Assembly (NCBI GenBank): GCA_034437215.1
Contig: DAOTVC010000039.1
Location: 62,001 to 126,000, forward strand
Length of the DNA: 64,000 nt
Source of the DNA: DAOTVC01 sp034437215
GTDB lineage: Bacteria; Chloroflexota; Anaerolineae; B4-G1; SLSP01
Direction of reading: 5' to 3'
Each line of letters opens with the position of its first letter. Position 1 is the first letter of the stretch. The notes under the pieces were generated by a model, which saw only the letters and a list, made by a program, of their open reading frames with translations, was not told the origin of the DNA and did no database searches. The translations under genes were made by a program, and so were the position numbers. Of the stretch, positions 8,313 to 16,520 are shown in pieces.

Positions 8313-8326
8313 AATTGGCCTCCTTT

Positions 8327-8692
8327 TTACTCAACGCGTTCTTCAAGAACGACGGTGATGTGGGACGAGCGCTTACGGATGGGGCGATACCGACCGCGGC
8401 TTCCCCATCGCACGCGCCAACCCTTACCGGGCATCACGCCCGGTCCCTCGTCGGCGTAGAGCTCCACGATGTAGAGGCTGTCCGAGTCCAGGCCCTTCTC
8501 CTCGGCATTGGCGATCGCCGAGCGAATGACCTTCCGGACCGGTAGTGCCGCTGCGTGGGGCATCTCGTCCAGCAGAATAATAGCCTGCTGAGCGTTCATC
8601 CCCCGGAAGGGCGGTAAAACCCGCCGCACCTTGCGCGGAGTCATCGGAATGTGTTTGGCTTGTGCACGTACCTGTTCTTCCATGCGCGCCAC
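8327..8692 (-). CDS. rplV: 50S ribosomal protein L22
   Basis: L22 reaches from the surface into the exit tunnel with a long beta hairpin and takes part in sensing nascent chains. The 121-residue protein has AKHIPMTPRKVRRVLPPFRG, the ADEGPGVMPGKGWRVRWGSRG hairpin region, and RPIRKRSSHITVVLEE at the end. Its start abuts the rpsS stop. Confidence 0.97.
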   Translation of the reverse strand: MARMEEQVRAQAKHIPMTPRKVRRVLPPFRGMNAQQAIILLDEMPHAAALPVRKVIRSAIANAEEKGLDSDSLYIVELYADEGPGVMPGKGWRVRWGSRGRYRPIRKRSSHITVVLEERVE

Positions 8693-8974
8693 CTACAACA
8701 CCCTTCCCTTTTTCTCTCGCATCACGTGCCCCCGGAAGGTCCGCGTCGGCGCAAACTCTCCCAGCCGATGACCTACCATGTTCTCGGTGATGTAGATGGG
8801 TACGTGCCGCCGCCCATCGTGGACGGCGAGGGTGTGCCCCACCATCTGGGGGAAGATGACCGAGGCCCGTGACCAGGTGCGGATGACCCGCTTCTGACCG
8901 GTCCGGTTCATCTCTTCGACCTTCTCCAACAACTTCGGGGCGATATACGGCCCCTTCTTCAACGAACGGGACAT
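8693..8974 (-). CDS. rpsS: 30S ribosomal protein S19
   Basis: S19 forms a complex with S13 in the 30S head. It begins MSRSLKKGPYIAPKLLEKVE and ends with the conserved VGHRLGEFAPTRTFRGH block. The gene lies 12 bases downstream of the rplB stop, and its own stop abuts the rplV start. Confidence 0.97.
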   Translation of the reverse strand: MSRSLKKGPYIAPKLLEKVEEMNRTGQKRVIRTWSRASVIFPQMVGHTLAVHDGRRHVPIYITENMVGHRLGEFAPTRTFRGHVMREKKGRVL

Positions 8975-8986
8975 CTCTGCCTCCTC

Positions 8987-9832
8987 TTACTTGCGCCCGC
9001 GACCGGCCTTGCGCCGCCGGACAATGTACTTATCGGTCGCCTTATTCCTGCGGGTCTTGCGCCCCAAGGTGTACCAACCCCACGGCGACTTGGGCCCGGG
9101 CAGCCCGATGGGCGACCGGCCCTCACCACCACCGTGCGGGTGGTCGCGCGGGGACATGGCCGAACCGCGAACGGTAGGCCGCCAACCCAGCCAGCGCTTG
9201 CGCCCAGCCTTACCCAACTTCACGTTGGCATGCTCGACGTTGCCCACCTGACCGATAGTTGCCATACACTCCTTGCGCACCAGACGCATCTCCGTGCTGG
9301 GGAGACGGAGGGTGACGTAGTCCCCTTCCTTGGCGAGCACCTGGGCAGCCGCACCGGCGGCCCGCACCATCTGCCCACCCCGTCCCGGATAGAGCTCCAC
9401 GTTGTGCACCATGGTACCCAGAGGAATGTTCTGCAACGGCGTCGCATTCCCCACACTCACCTCGACCGACTCGGTGTCGCTGACGACGGTGTCGCCCACC
9501 TTCAGGCCCAAGGGGGCCAGAATGTAGCGCTTCTCGCCATCGGCGTAGTGCAAGAGCGCGATCCGTCCCGAACGGTTGGGATCGTACTCGATGGATGCCA
9601 CACGGGCCGGCACACCGTGCTTGTCCCGCTGGAAGTCGATGACGCGATACTTGCGTCGATGACCACCCCCGCGATGGCGCACGGTAATGCGCCCGTAGAC
9701 GTTCCGACCGGCCCGCTTGCTCAGCGGCTTGACCAGGCTCTTCTCCGGCTCGGTGCGCGTAATCTCCTCAAACGTGTGCCCGGTCATCCAACGCCGACCG
9801 GGTGACGTCGGCTTAAACTTTTTCATTGCCAT
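8987..9832 (-). CDS. rplB: 50S ribosomal protein L2
   Basis: L2 is needed for subunit joining and peptidyl transfer. The 281-residue product carries GRNVYGRITVRHRGGGHRRK near residue 45, the KoW-like GQVGNVEHANVKLGKAGRKRW, and the catalytically important RGSAMSPRDHPHGGGEGRSP with its conserved histidine (in PHGGGEG). Length and start (MAMKKFKPTSPGRRW) are normal. Confidence 0.98.
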   Translation of the reverse strand: MAMKKFKPTSPGRRWMTGHTFEEITRTEPEKSLVKPLSKRAGRNVYGRITVRHRGGGHRRKYRVIDFQRDKHGVPARVASIEYDPNRSGRIALLHYADGEKRYILAPLGLKVGDTVVSDTESVEVSVGNATPLQNIPLGTMVHNVELYPGRGGQMVRAAGAAAQVLAKEGDYVTLRLPSTEMRLVRKECMATIGQVGNVEHANVKLGKAGRKRWLGWRPTVRGSAMSPRDHPHGGGEGRSPIGLPGPKSPWGWYTLGRKTRRNKATDKYIVRRRKAGRGRK

Positions 9833-9837
9833 GGTTC

Positions 9838-10125
9838 TTACGCCTCCAAAGCCTCTATGCGCTGGCCGGAAGCGAGGGTGACGATGGCCTTCTTCCAGAC
9901 GGGCCGGCGGACCATGACCCGCCGCCCTCGCATCTTGGAGGCCTTAGCCGGCATCACCATCACGTTGACGTTCTCCACATCCACGTCGTAGATCTCCTCG
10001 ACCGCGCGCTTAATCTCTGACTTATTGGCATGGAGATTCACCTCGAAGGTGTACTTCCCCAGCCACTTCTGCGACTCCGTCTTCTCTGTAATGAGCGGGC
10101 GTACAATCACATCGTAGATATTCAT
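9838..10125 (-). CDS. rplW: 50S ribosomal protein L23
   Basis: L23 is the main docking site at the tunnel exit for trigger factor and SRP. The 95-residue product begins MNIYDVIVRPLITEKTE and carries KYTFEVNLHANKSEIKRAVEEIYDV. The start ATG overlaps the rplD stop by four bases, consistent with coupling. Confidence 0.97.
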   Translation of the reverse strand: MNIYDVIVRPLITEKTESQKWLGKYTFEVNLHANKSEIKRAVEEIYDVDVENVNVMVMPAKASKMRGRRVMVRRPVWKKAIVTLASGQRIEALEA

Positions 10126-10790
10126 GATTGCTCCTCAACCTCGGGCTCCGCCTCTGCCACACCCTGCTTGCCCAGAAGGGACACAATGGTGTCCAGCGCC
10201 GCGACCGGGGCGACGATGTAGTCGGCGCCCAGCAGATCCCGCACGTTCAAGTAGTCGGCGCGTAGAATCTGCACCGTGGGGATGTTCCGCACGGCCCGTT
10301 CGAGGATCTCGTCACGCTCGGGCAACAGAATCAACACCTTGCCCTCGCTCACGTTCAAATTGTTCAGCGTCTGGACGATCTCCCGGGTCTTGGGCGCTGC
10401 CATCTGCAGCTCGTCGAGCCACACGATCTCATCGGCGGCCATCTTCACCGAAAGGGCGGAGCGGACCGCGGCCCGATGCATCTTGCGGGGCATCTTCTTG
10501 GTATAGCTGCGGGGCAGGGGGCCGTGAGCAATCCCACCACCGACAAAGATGGGGGCATTGCGGCTGCCGTGACGCGCCCGTCCCGTGCCCTTCTGCCGGT
10601 ACCACTTCGACTTAGAACGGTTATTCTCACTTCGAGTCTTCGTGCTGTGTGTCCCCTGTCGCCCGTTGGCCAGCTGGCGTACCAGCGCCTGGTGCATCAA
10701 GGGCACGTTCACGGGAGCCTCGAAGATGTCCGGGCGCAGCTCGATCTCCTCGACCGTCTCGCCCTGCATATTCCGCACAGGAACGCGCAT
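10122..10790 (-). CDS. rplD: 50S ribosomal protein L4
   Basis: L4 lines the exit tunnel with an extended loop, and in enterobacteria represses the S10 operon. The loop region is visible as WYRQKGTGRARHGSRNAPIF, followed by GGGIAHGPLPRSYTKKMPRK. I chose the ATG at 10790 (MRVPVRNMQGE, 222 residues), which has a GGGAGG ribosome site; the longer in-frame extension would overlap rplC and has no family support. rplC ends one base upstream. Confidence 0.96.
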   Translation of the reverse strand: MRVPVRNMQGETVEEIELRPDIFEAPVNVPLMHQALVRQLANGRQGTHSTKTRSENNRSKSKWYRQKGTGRARHGSRNAPIFVGGGIAHGPLPRSYTKKMPRKMHRAAVRSALSVKMAADEIVWLDELQMAAPKTREIVQTLNNLNVSEGKVLILLPERDEILERAVRNIPTVQILRADYLNVRDLLGADYIVAPVAALDTIVSLLGKQGVAEAEPEVEEQS

Positions 10791-10791
10791 C

Positions 10792-11442
10792 TTACCTACC
10801 TCCCTTGCGCACCCGCTGCTTCCGGGCCAACTGCACCTCGACCAACCCTCCGTTGGGTCCGGGCACGCTGCCCTTGACCGCCAGAAGATTGCGCTCCGGA
10901 TCAACGAGCACGACCTCAACGTTCTGCGATGTCACACGCCGCACACCCATGTGCCCGGGCATGCGCATCCCTTTCCAGACCCGACCGGGTGAAGCGCTGG
11001 CCCCGATGGAGCCGGGCGCGCGCTGGCGGTCGGACTGACCGTGGGTCTTGGGACCACCGGCAAAACCGTGGCGCTTCACCACGCCGGCGAACCCCCGGCC
11101 CTTCGATGTCCCTACGACGTCGACGCGCTCACCGGGCTCGAAGATATCGGCCTTGAGCTCCTGGCCGACCTCGTACTCGTCGTCCTCGCGGACACGCATC
11201 TCGCGGAGGTGCCGCAGAGGCGGTACGCCCGCACGATCGAGGTGACCCCGCTGCCCACCCGTAAGGTGTTTCTCCTTAGCCACTTCAAATCCCAGCTGAA
11301 CGGCGCGATAGCCATCTTTCTCGGCTGTTTTTACCTGCGTGATGTAGCAGGGACCGACCTCAATTACGGTCACCGGTACCACCTCGCCGTTCTCTTGAAT
11401 CACCTGGGTCATCCCAGCCTTACGACCTAAAATGCCTTTCAT
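10792..11442 (-). CDS. rplC: 50S ribosomal protein L3
   Basis: L3 is one of two initiators of 50S assembly and its loop approaches the peptidyl-transferase centre. The start MKGILGRKAGMTQVI is canonical; the central loop has GTSKGRGFAGVVKRHGFAGG and the glutamine-bearing RAPGSIGASASPGRVWKGMRM piece. 216 residues. A 179-base gap with a strong hairpin separates it from the upstream rpsJ. Confidence 0.97.
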   Translation of the reverse strand: MKGILGRKAGMTQVIQENGEVVPVTVIEVGPCYITQVKTAEKDGYRAVQLGFEVAKEKHLTGGQRGHLDRAGVPPLRHLREMRVREDDEYEVGQELKADIFEPGERVDVVGTSKGRGFAGVVKRHGFAGGPKTHGQSDRQRAPGSIGASASPGRVWKGMRMPGHMGVRRVTSQNVEVVLVDPERNLLAVKGSVPGPNGGLVEVQLARKQRVRKGGR

Positions 11443-11512
11443 CCTTCTTTATGCCTCCTGGGGACTGCCGGCGCTCCAGGCGCCACATCATCCCTGCTCT
11501 TTTGCCCACGAT

Positions 11513-11557
11513 CACCCCCCCGGTCCCTGCCCCATTGGTACAGGCACCAGGGGGGTG
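11513..11557 (-). other. Imperfect GC-rich hairpin in the rpsJ-rplC gap
   Basis: Outer arms CACCCCCC (11513-11520) and GGGGGGTG (11550-11557) pair perfectly; GGT/ACC and CCTG/CAGG extend the stem to about 15 pairs around an 11-base loop. There is no T-run on the minus-strand side, so it does not look like a rho-independent terminator. A stable RNA element in the S10 operon, perhaps regulatory or a processing site, is an inference. Confidence 0.55.
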
Positions 11558-11621
11558 GTGGTTCAATCTCTGTTAACCAGCGGTCCCAATGACCGCATGG
11601 CCTATGATGCGAGACGAGAGC

Positions 11622-11930
11622 TTAGAGCTTGATCTCGATATCAACCCCTGCCGGCATGTTGAGCCGCATCAGGGTGTCGATGGTCTTCGAATCCGGCTCC
11701 ACTATATCGATCAGCCGCTTGTGTGTGCGGATCTCGAAGTGCTCGTGGCTGTCCTTATCGATGAAGGTGGAGCGCCGCACCGTGAAACGCTCGAGCTTGG
11801 TCGGCAAGGGCACCGGCCCCACAACGCGGGCCCCCGTGCGCTCTGCCGACTCGACGATACGCCGAGCGGATTCGTCCAAAATTCGATGATCGTACCCTTT
11901 GAGCCGAATGCGAATACGTTGTTTACTCAT
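11622..11930 (-). CDS. rpsJ: 30S ribosomal protein S10
   Basis: S10 is in the head of the 30S and, as NusE, joins transcription antitermination complexes. The 102-residue protein begins MSKQRIRIRLKGYDHRILDE and has GPVPLPTKLERFTVRRSTFI and the HFEIRTHKRLIDI block. It lies 27 bases downstream of tuf, so the str and S10 groups are joined here. Confidence 0.97.
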   Translation of the reverse strand: MSKQRIRIRLKGYDHRILDESARRIVESAERTGARVVGPVPLPTKLERFTVRRSTFIDKDSHEHFEIRTHKRLIDIVEPDSKTIDTLMRLNMPAGVDIEIKL

Positions 11931-11957
11931 AGACCACCTAGCTATATGCTGCCGGAA

Positions 11958-13175
11958 CTAGTCCAGCACCTTAGTAATGACCCCAGCGCCTACGGTCAGA
12001 CCACCCTCGCGGATGGCGAAGCGGGACCCGGCCTCGAGAGCCACAGGCTCGATGAGCTCGATGGTCATCTCGGTGCGGTCACCCGGCATCACCATCTCCA
12101 CGCCCTCGGGCAGCTCAACGGAGCCGGTGATGTCCATCGTGTTGATGTAGAACTGCGGCTTGTAGCCACTGAAGAAGGGGTTGTGACGCCCACCCTCGTC
12201 GCGGCGCAGGATGTAGACCTCGCTCTCGAACTTGCGCTTGGCGTGAATGGAGCCGGGCTTCGCAACCACGATACCCCGACCCACCTCGTCCTTGCCCACA
12301 CCGCGCAGGAGCAGACCGGCGTTGTCGCCGGCCACGACCTTGTCCAGAATCTTGTGGAACATCTCCATGGAGGTGACCACCGTCTTGCGGGGCTTCTCTT
12401 CGAGACCCACCAGCTCCACCTCGGTGTTGGGGGTGAGCGTACCACGCTCCACGCGTCCGGTCACGACCGTACCGCGCCCCTTGATGGAGAAGACGTCCTC
12501 GATGGGCATCAGGAAAGGCTTGTCCTCCTCGCGCTCCGGCGTGGGGATGTACTCGTCCACGACACGCATCAGCTCCCAGATCGGAGCGTAGCACTCGTCC
12601 TCGGGATCATCGCTCTCACAGTTCAGCGCCTGGAGGGCGGAACCGCGGACGATGGGCGTCTCGTCGCCGGGGAACCCGTAGGTGCTGAGCAGCTCACGGA
12701 TCTCCAGCTCGACCAGCTCCAGGAGCTCGGGGTCGTCCATCAGATCGACCTTGTTCAGGAAGACGACGATGGCCGGAACCTCTACCTGGCGGGCCAACAG
12801 GATGTGCTCGCGCGTCTGGGGCATCGGGCCGTCGACGGCGGAGACCACCAGAATGGCCCCGTCCATCTGCGCGGCACCGGTGATCATGTTCTTGATGTAG
12901 TCACGGTGACCGGGGCAGTCGACGTGCGCGTAGTGGCGGTTCTCCGTCTCGTACTCGACGTGCGAGATGGCGACCGTCAGAATCTTGGTGGCGTCGCGCC
13001 GGAACATCTTGGCGTCGGCCTTGGCCACGTCGTCGTACCCGCGGTAGTTCGACCAACCCTTGGTCGCCAGCGTCTTGGTGATCGCGGCGGTCAAGGTCGT
13101 CTTGCCGTGGTCGATATGACCGATAGTTCCCACGTTCACGTGGGGCTTCGTGCGTTCAAACTTCTCCTTACCCAT
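11958..13175 (-). CDS. tuf: Elongation factor Tu, with divergent switch regions
   Basis: EF-Tu carries aminoacyl-tRNA to the ribosome as the GTP form. The 405-residue product has the three usual domains. The P-loop GHIDHGKTTLT and the NKVD motif are normal. Switch I is not: where EF-Tu usually reads RGITINTSHVEY, this one reads KILTVAISHVEY, with the Mg-coordinating Thr kept but the preceding Arg-Gly replaced. Switch II reads DCPGHRDYIKNM instead of DCPGHADY. The catalytic His (in PGH) is kept. It is the only tuf in the window and occupies the standard place after fusA, so it is likely the working copy rather than a paralogue, though a second tuf elsewhere cannot be excluded. Confidence 0.95.
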   Translation of the reverse strand: MGKEKFERTKPHVNVGTIGHIDHGKTTLTAAITKTLATKGWSNYRGYDDVAKADAKMFRRDATKILTVAISHVEYETENRHYAHVDCPGHRDYIKNMITGAAQMDGAILVVSAVDGPMPQTREHILLARQVEVPAIVVFLNKVDLMDDPELLELVELEIRELLSTYGFPGDETPIVRGSALQALNCESDDPEDECYAPIWELMRVVDEYIPTPEREEDKPFLMPIEDVFSIKGRGTVVTGRVERGTLTPNTEVELVGLEEKPRKTVVTSMEMFHKILDKVVAGDNAGLLLRGVGKDEVGRGIVVAKPGSIHAKRKFESEVYILRRDEGGRHNPFFSGYKPQFYINTMDITGSVELPEGVEMVMPGDRTEMTIELIEPVALEAGSRFAIREGGLTVGAGVITKVLD

Positions 13176-13216
13176 TACTTCCCTCTCCTTTTGTCGTGAT
13201 GATTTCGCTTCACTCT

Positions 13217-15295
13217 TTAGGATGATCGGCCATACACGATGGCTGCCATCTGTCCGGACTCCACCGGTTCATAGTGGTGGAACTCCATCGTAAAGGTGCC
13301 CCGACCTTGAGTAGCACTCCGTAGGTCGGTAGCATATCCAAACATCTGGGCCAGCGGGGCAAACGCCCGCACGGCCTGAACATTGCCAGCCCGAGGCTCC
13401 ATCGCCTGGATATCGGCGCCTCTGGCATTGAGGTCGCCCAGAACATCCCCGAGATAAACCTCAGGCACAACCGCCTCCACATTCATGATGGGCTCCAGGA
13501 GCACCGGGCTTGCGGTCTCCACCGCCTGCCGGAAAGCCTGGGCGGCAGCTGCGCGAAAGGCCATCTCCGTCGAGAGCGTCGGGTCGGCCTCCGCATCCAC
13601 CAGCTCGATCTCGAGCCCTACCAGCGGATATCCCGCCAGGAATCCGCTCTCCAACGATTCCACCACGCCGGCCCGGATCGCCTCCAGATAGTGGGCGGGG
13701 AGCTTACCGTCGCGCAGAGCGCTCTCGAAGTGCGTATCCCGTCCCACAGCCGCCGGACGAACCGTCAGGTTCACGCGGGCGTACTGCGGTTTACCCGCCA
13801 GGATCCGATCGAAGACAATGTCGATCGAAGCCGGCTCGGTAACCGTCTCCTTGTACGCCACGCGCGGACGTCCTACGTTAGCCTGCACCCGGAACTCGCG
13901 TAACATGCGATCCACCAGTATCTCCAGGTGCAGCTCGCCCATGCCGGCGATGATAGTCTGACCCGTAGCCTCATCTATCCGTACCCGGAAGGTGGGGTCC
14001 TCCTCCGCCAGCCGATCCAGAGCCTCGTTGAGGCGCTCCTGATCGGCGATCGTCCGCGGCTCCACCGCCACGAAGATCACCGGCTCCGGGAAGCGAATGC
14101 TCTCCAGGACGATGGGCGCGTTGATGGCGCTCAGGGTATCCCCCGTGAAACTCGTCTTGAGCCCCACGGTAGCCCCGATATCACCGGCCTGCAGCTCCTC
14201 CACCTCTTCCCGGTGGTCGGCGAACATCCGCAGCAGCCGGGAGATCCGCTCCCGGGCTCCCTTGGTGGCGTTATAGACCACCCCACCCTGGCGAATCACG
14301 CCCGAGTAGACGCGGAAGTAAGCCAACCGGCCCGCGTAGGGGTCAGCAGCAATTTTAAAGATCAAGGCAGCCAGCGGCGCTTCAGGGTCCGCCGGTCGCT
14401 CCTCCACACCCTTCTTGGTCTCGCCCTCCACCGGTGGAATATCCAACGGCGAAGGCAGATAGTGCACGATCGCATTCAACAGAGGCTGGACGCCCTTGTT
14501 GCGCAGAGCCGATCCGCAGAGCACCGGTTGCACCGCGCCGGCGATCGTCGCGCGACGCAGCGCGGCGCGCAGGTCGGCCACCGGCAGCTCCTCACCCTCC
14601 AGGTAGAGGAGCATCAGATCGTCATCGGTCTCCACGATGGCCTCGATCATCGCCTCGCGGGCGATCTCGGCCTCCGCCAGGACCTCCTCCGGAATCGGAA
14701 CGAACTTGGACTGCGCGCCCAGTTCGTCCGGCCAGACGATGCCCTGCCATTCCAGGAGATCCACGGCCCCCCGGAAGTCGGCCTCGGCACCGATGGGCCA
14801 CTGAATGGGGATGGGGTGGGCGCCCAACCGCTCACGCAGCGTCTCGACCGCGCGGGCGAAATCGGCCCCCAGCTTGTCCATCTTGTTGATGAAGGCGACG
14901 AGCGGAACGCCGAAGGATTTGGCCTGTCGCCAGACCGTCTCCGACTGCGGCTCTACCCCCGCCATCCCATCAAAGACCACGATCCCGCCGTCCAAAACGC
15001 GCAGACTGCGCTGCACTTCGGCGGTGAAGTCGATGTGCCCCGGGGTGTCGACGATGTTGATCTGGTGATCCTGCCAGAAGCAGGTCACGGCTGCGGAGGT
15101 GATGGTAATGCCCCGCTCACGCTCCTGGACCATCCAGTCGGTCACGGTGGTCCCTTCGTCGACGTTACCCAGGCGGTGGGTGCGACCGGTGTAGTAGAGA
15201 ATGCGTTCGGTCGTCGTCGTCTTGCCCGCATCGATGTGGGCGATGATGCCGATGTTGCGAATATTCTCGAGTGAATGTACTTTAGACTTAGGCAT
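13217..15295 (-). CDS. fusA: Elongation factor G
   Basis: EF-G drives translocation on the ribosome using GTP. All five domains are present in 692 residues. Motifs: P-loop AHIDAGKTTTTERIL, switch I ERERGITITSAAVTCFW (canonical, unlike the neighbouring EF-Tu), switch II DTPGHIDFTAEV, NKMDKLGAD, and domain IV with GVVESLESGFLAGYPLV. The C-terminal region carries the GDLNARGADIQAMEPRAG segment of domain V. It sits between rpsG (100 bases upstream) and tuf (41 bases downstream). Confidence 0.97.
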   Translation of the reverse strand: MPKSKVHSLENIRNIGIIAHIDAGKTTTTERILYYTGRTHRLGNVDEGTTVTDWMVQERERGITITSAAVTCFWQDHQINIVDTPGHIDFTAEVQRSLRVLDGGIVVFDGMAGVEPQSETVWRQAKSFGVPLVAFINKMDKLGADFARAVETLRERLGAHPIPIQWPIGAEADFRGAVDLLEWQGIVWPDELGAQSKFVPIPEEVLAEAEIAREAMIEAIVETDDDLMLLYLEGEELPVADLRAALRRATIAGAVQPVLCGSALRNKGVQPLLNAIVHYLPSPLDIPPVEGETKKGVEERPADPEAPLAALIFKIAADPYAGRLAYFRVYSGVIRQGGVVYNATKGARERISRLLRMFADHREEVEELQAGDIGATVGLKTSFTGDTLSAINAPIVLESIRFPEPVIFVAVEPRTIADQERLNEALDRLAEEDPTFRVRIDEATGQTIIAGMGELHLEILVDRMLREFRVQANVGRPRVAYKETVTEPASIDIVFDRILAGKPQYARVNLTVRPAAVGRDTHFESALRDGKLPAHYLEAIRAGVVESLESGFLAGYPLVGLEIELVDAEADPTLSTEMAFRAAAAQAFRQAVETASPVLLEPIMNVEAVVPEVYLGDVLGDLNARGADIQAMEPRAGNVQAVRAFAPLAQMFGYATDLRSATQGRGTFTMEFHHYEPVESGQMAAIVYGRSS

Positions 15296-15395
15296 AGTCG
15301 CTCAGTCGTTGGGTCTGCCCGTCGTTTAGCCTGCGTATCGTAGCTGCCATAGCTGCTCTCCGACCGGGCACCTAAACCACCGGGCGACTAGATGA

Positions 15396-15866
15396 CTACC
15401 AGCGCAGATGCGCGAAGGCGCGGTTCGCTTCGGCCATCTTGAGGGTATCTTCGCGCCGCTTGACCGCAGAACCGGCCCCTTGGGCAGCGTCCATCAATTC
15501 GGCCGCCAGCTTCTCCACCATCCCCCGCCCGTGGCGCTTACGAGCGGCCTCGAGCAACCAGCGGATGGCCAGCGAGACCTGCCGGTAGGCCGTAACCTCG
15601 ACGGGAATCTGATAGGTGGACCCCCCAACCCGGCGGGGCTTCACCTCGACGGGCGGCGAGACATTACGAATCGCCGACTCAAAGATCTCCAACGCCGGCT
15701 TCTTCATCCGCGCCTCGGCCAGCTCCATCGCATCGTACATGGTCTGGCGGGCAATACTCTTCTTGCCGCCGCGCATCATGCGATTGATGAACTTCTGCAC
15801 CAAAACGCTATTGTATCTGACATCGGGCGCGATCTCGCGCTTGGAAGGACGGTACCTTCTGGGCAT
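15396..15866 (-). CDS. rpsG: 30S ribosomal protein S7
   Basis: S7 starts assembly of the 30S head and lies at the E site. The 156-residue protein begins MPRRYRPSKREIAPDVRYNS and carries VSPPVEVKPRRVGGSTYQIPVEV and AIRWLLEAARKRHGRGMVEKLA. It follows rpsL by 17 bases in the str order. Confidence 0.98.
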   Translation of the reverse strand: MPRRYRPSKREIAPDVRYNSVLVQKFINRMMRGGKKSIARQTMYDAMELAEARMKKPALEIFESAIRNVSPPVEVKPRRVGGSTYQIPVEVTAYRQVSLAIRWLLEAARKRHGRGMVEKLAAELMDAAQGAGSAVKRREDTLKMAEANRAFAHLRW

Positions 15867-15883
15867 CTATCTTTCCTCTCTCG

Positions 15884-16297
15884 TTAGGACTTCTTGGTTC
15901 CGTACTTGGAACGCCGCTGCTCACGCCCCTCAACACCGGTAGTGTCCAGGGTCCCGCGCACGATGTGATAACGCACACCGGGCAGATCCTTTACACGACC
16001 ACCCCGCACGAGCACCACGGAGTGCTCCTGAAGGTTATGGCCCTCACCGGGGATGTAAGCCGTGACCTCCACACGATTCGAGAGACGCACGCGCGCGATC
16101 TTCCGCAAGGCCGAGTTCGGCTTCTTGGGGGTGGTGGTCCGCACGATCGTGCAGACGCCCCGCTTCTGCGGATTCCCGCCCTCAACGCGCACCCGCTTGC
16201 CCTTCAACGTATTGTAGTTGTAGAGCAGCGCGGGAGACTTGGACTTGCTCTCCTTGCGTTTTCGTCCCTTACGCACCAACTGATTAATCGTAGGCAC
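15884..16297 (-). CDS. rpsL: 30S ribosomal protein S12
   Basis: S12 is at the decoding centre and sets translational accuracy. The 137-residue product begins MPTINQLVRKGRKRK and carries TTPKKPNSALRKIARVRLSN with the lysine whose mutation gives streptomycin resistance, then IPGEGHNLQEHSVVLVRGGR and KDLPGVRYHIVRGTLDT. Both sites look wild type. It is the first gene of the long ribosomal run; a GAGGAAG-type site precedes its ATG. Confidence 0.98.
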   Translation of the reverse strand: MPTINQLVRKGRKRKESKSKSPALLYNYNTLKGKRVRVEGGNPQKRGVCTIVRTTTPKKPNSALRKIARVRLSNRVEVTAYIPGEGHNLQEHSVVLVRGGRVKDLPGVRYHIVRGTLDTTGVEGREQRRSKYGTKKS

Positions 16298-16322
16298 TTA
16301 TCTTCCTCCTAATAACTCCACT

Positions 16323-16356
16323 GAAGAAGGCCATCGAGAAACATTGATGGCCTCTT
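16323..16356 (-). other. Hairpin in the rpsL leader
   Basis: GAAGAAGGCCATC (16323-16335) and GATGGCCTCTTC (16346-16356/57) form a stem of about 12 pairs with one bulged base and a 10-base loop, inside the roughly 115-base untranslated leader of the str operon. It ends 26 bases before the rpsL start. No T-run follows. A leader-control role is an inference. Confidence 0.5.
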
Positions 16357-16423
16357 CGTTGCGACCTTATTCAGATTTTAACGGGCGACAGGGTATCTGG
16401 CTGTCACCCTCTTGCGAAAGCAC

Positions 16424-16451
16424 ATTCTACCATGAAAGCGAAAAACGTCAA
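16424..16451 (-). promoter_or_regulatory. Predicted sigma-70 promoter of the str-S10-spc run
   Basis: On the minus strand a -35 box TTGACG (16446-16451) and a -10 box TAGAAT (16424-16429) are 16 bases apart, lying between the rpoB terminator and rpsL. The same -35 and spacing are seen at the rpoB promoter. This is the only clear promoter found upstream of the ribosomal genes in the window. Confidence 0.7.
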
Positions 16452-16462
16452 CTGCAGCTAAC

Positions 16463-16500
16463 AAAAAGGGTGTGGCTGTAAAAGATCGCAGCCACACCCT
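16463..16500 (-). terminator. Rho-independent terminator of rpoB
   Basis: Reading the minus strand, perfect 12-base arms AGGGTGTGGCTG and CAGCCACACCCT enclose a 10-base loop and are followed by TTTTTG. It lies 21 bases after the rpoB stop, so the rpoB transcript appears to end here, before any rpoC. Confidence 0.9.
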
Positions 16501-16520
16501 ACCTCTCAACTCCCGGGCGC

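Noticed and set aside
15296..15395. A possible tRNA or regulatory RNA between fusA and rpsG
   Set aside because: Only short inverted pieces are seen; no cloverleaf or conserved RNA motif could be built by eye.
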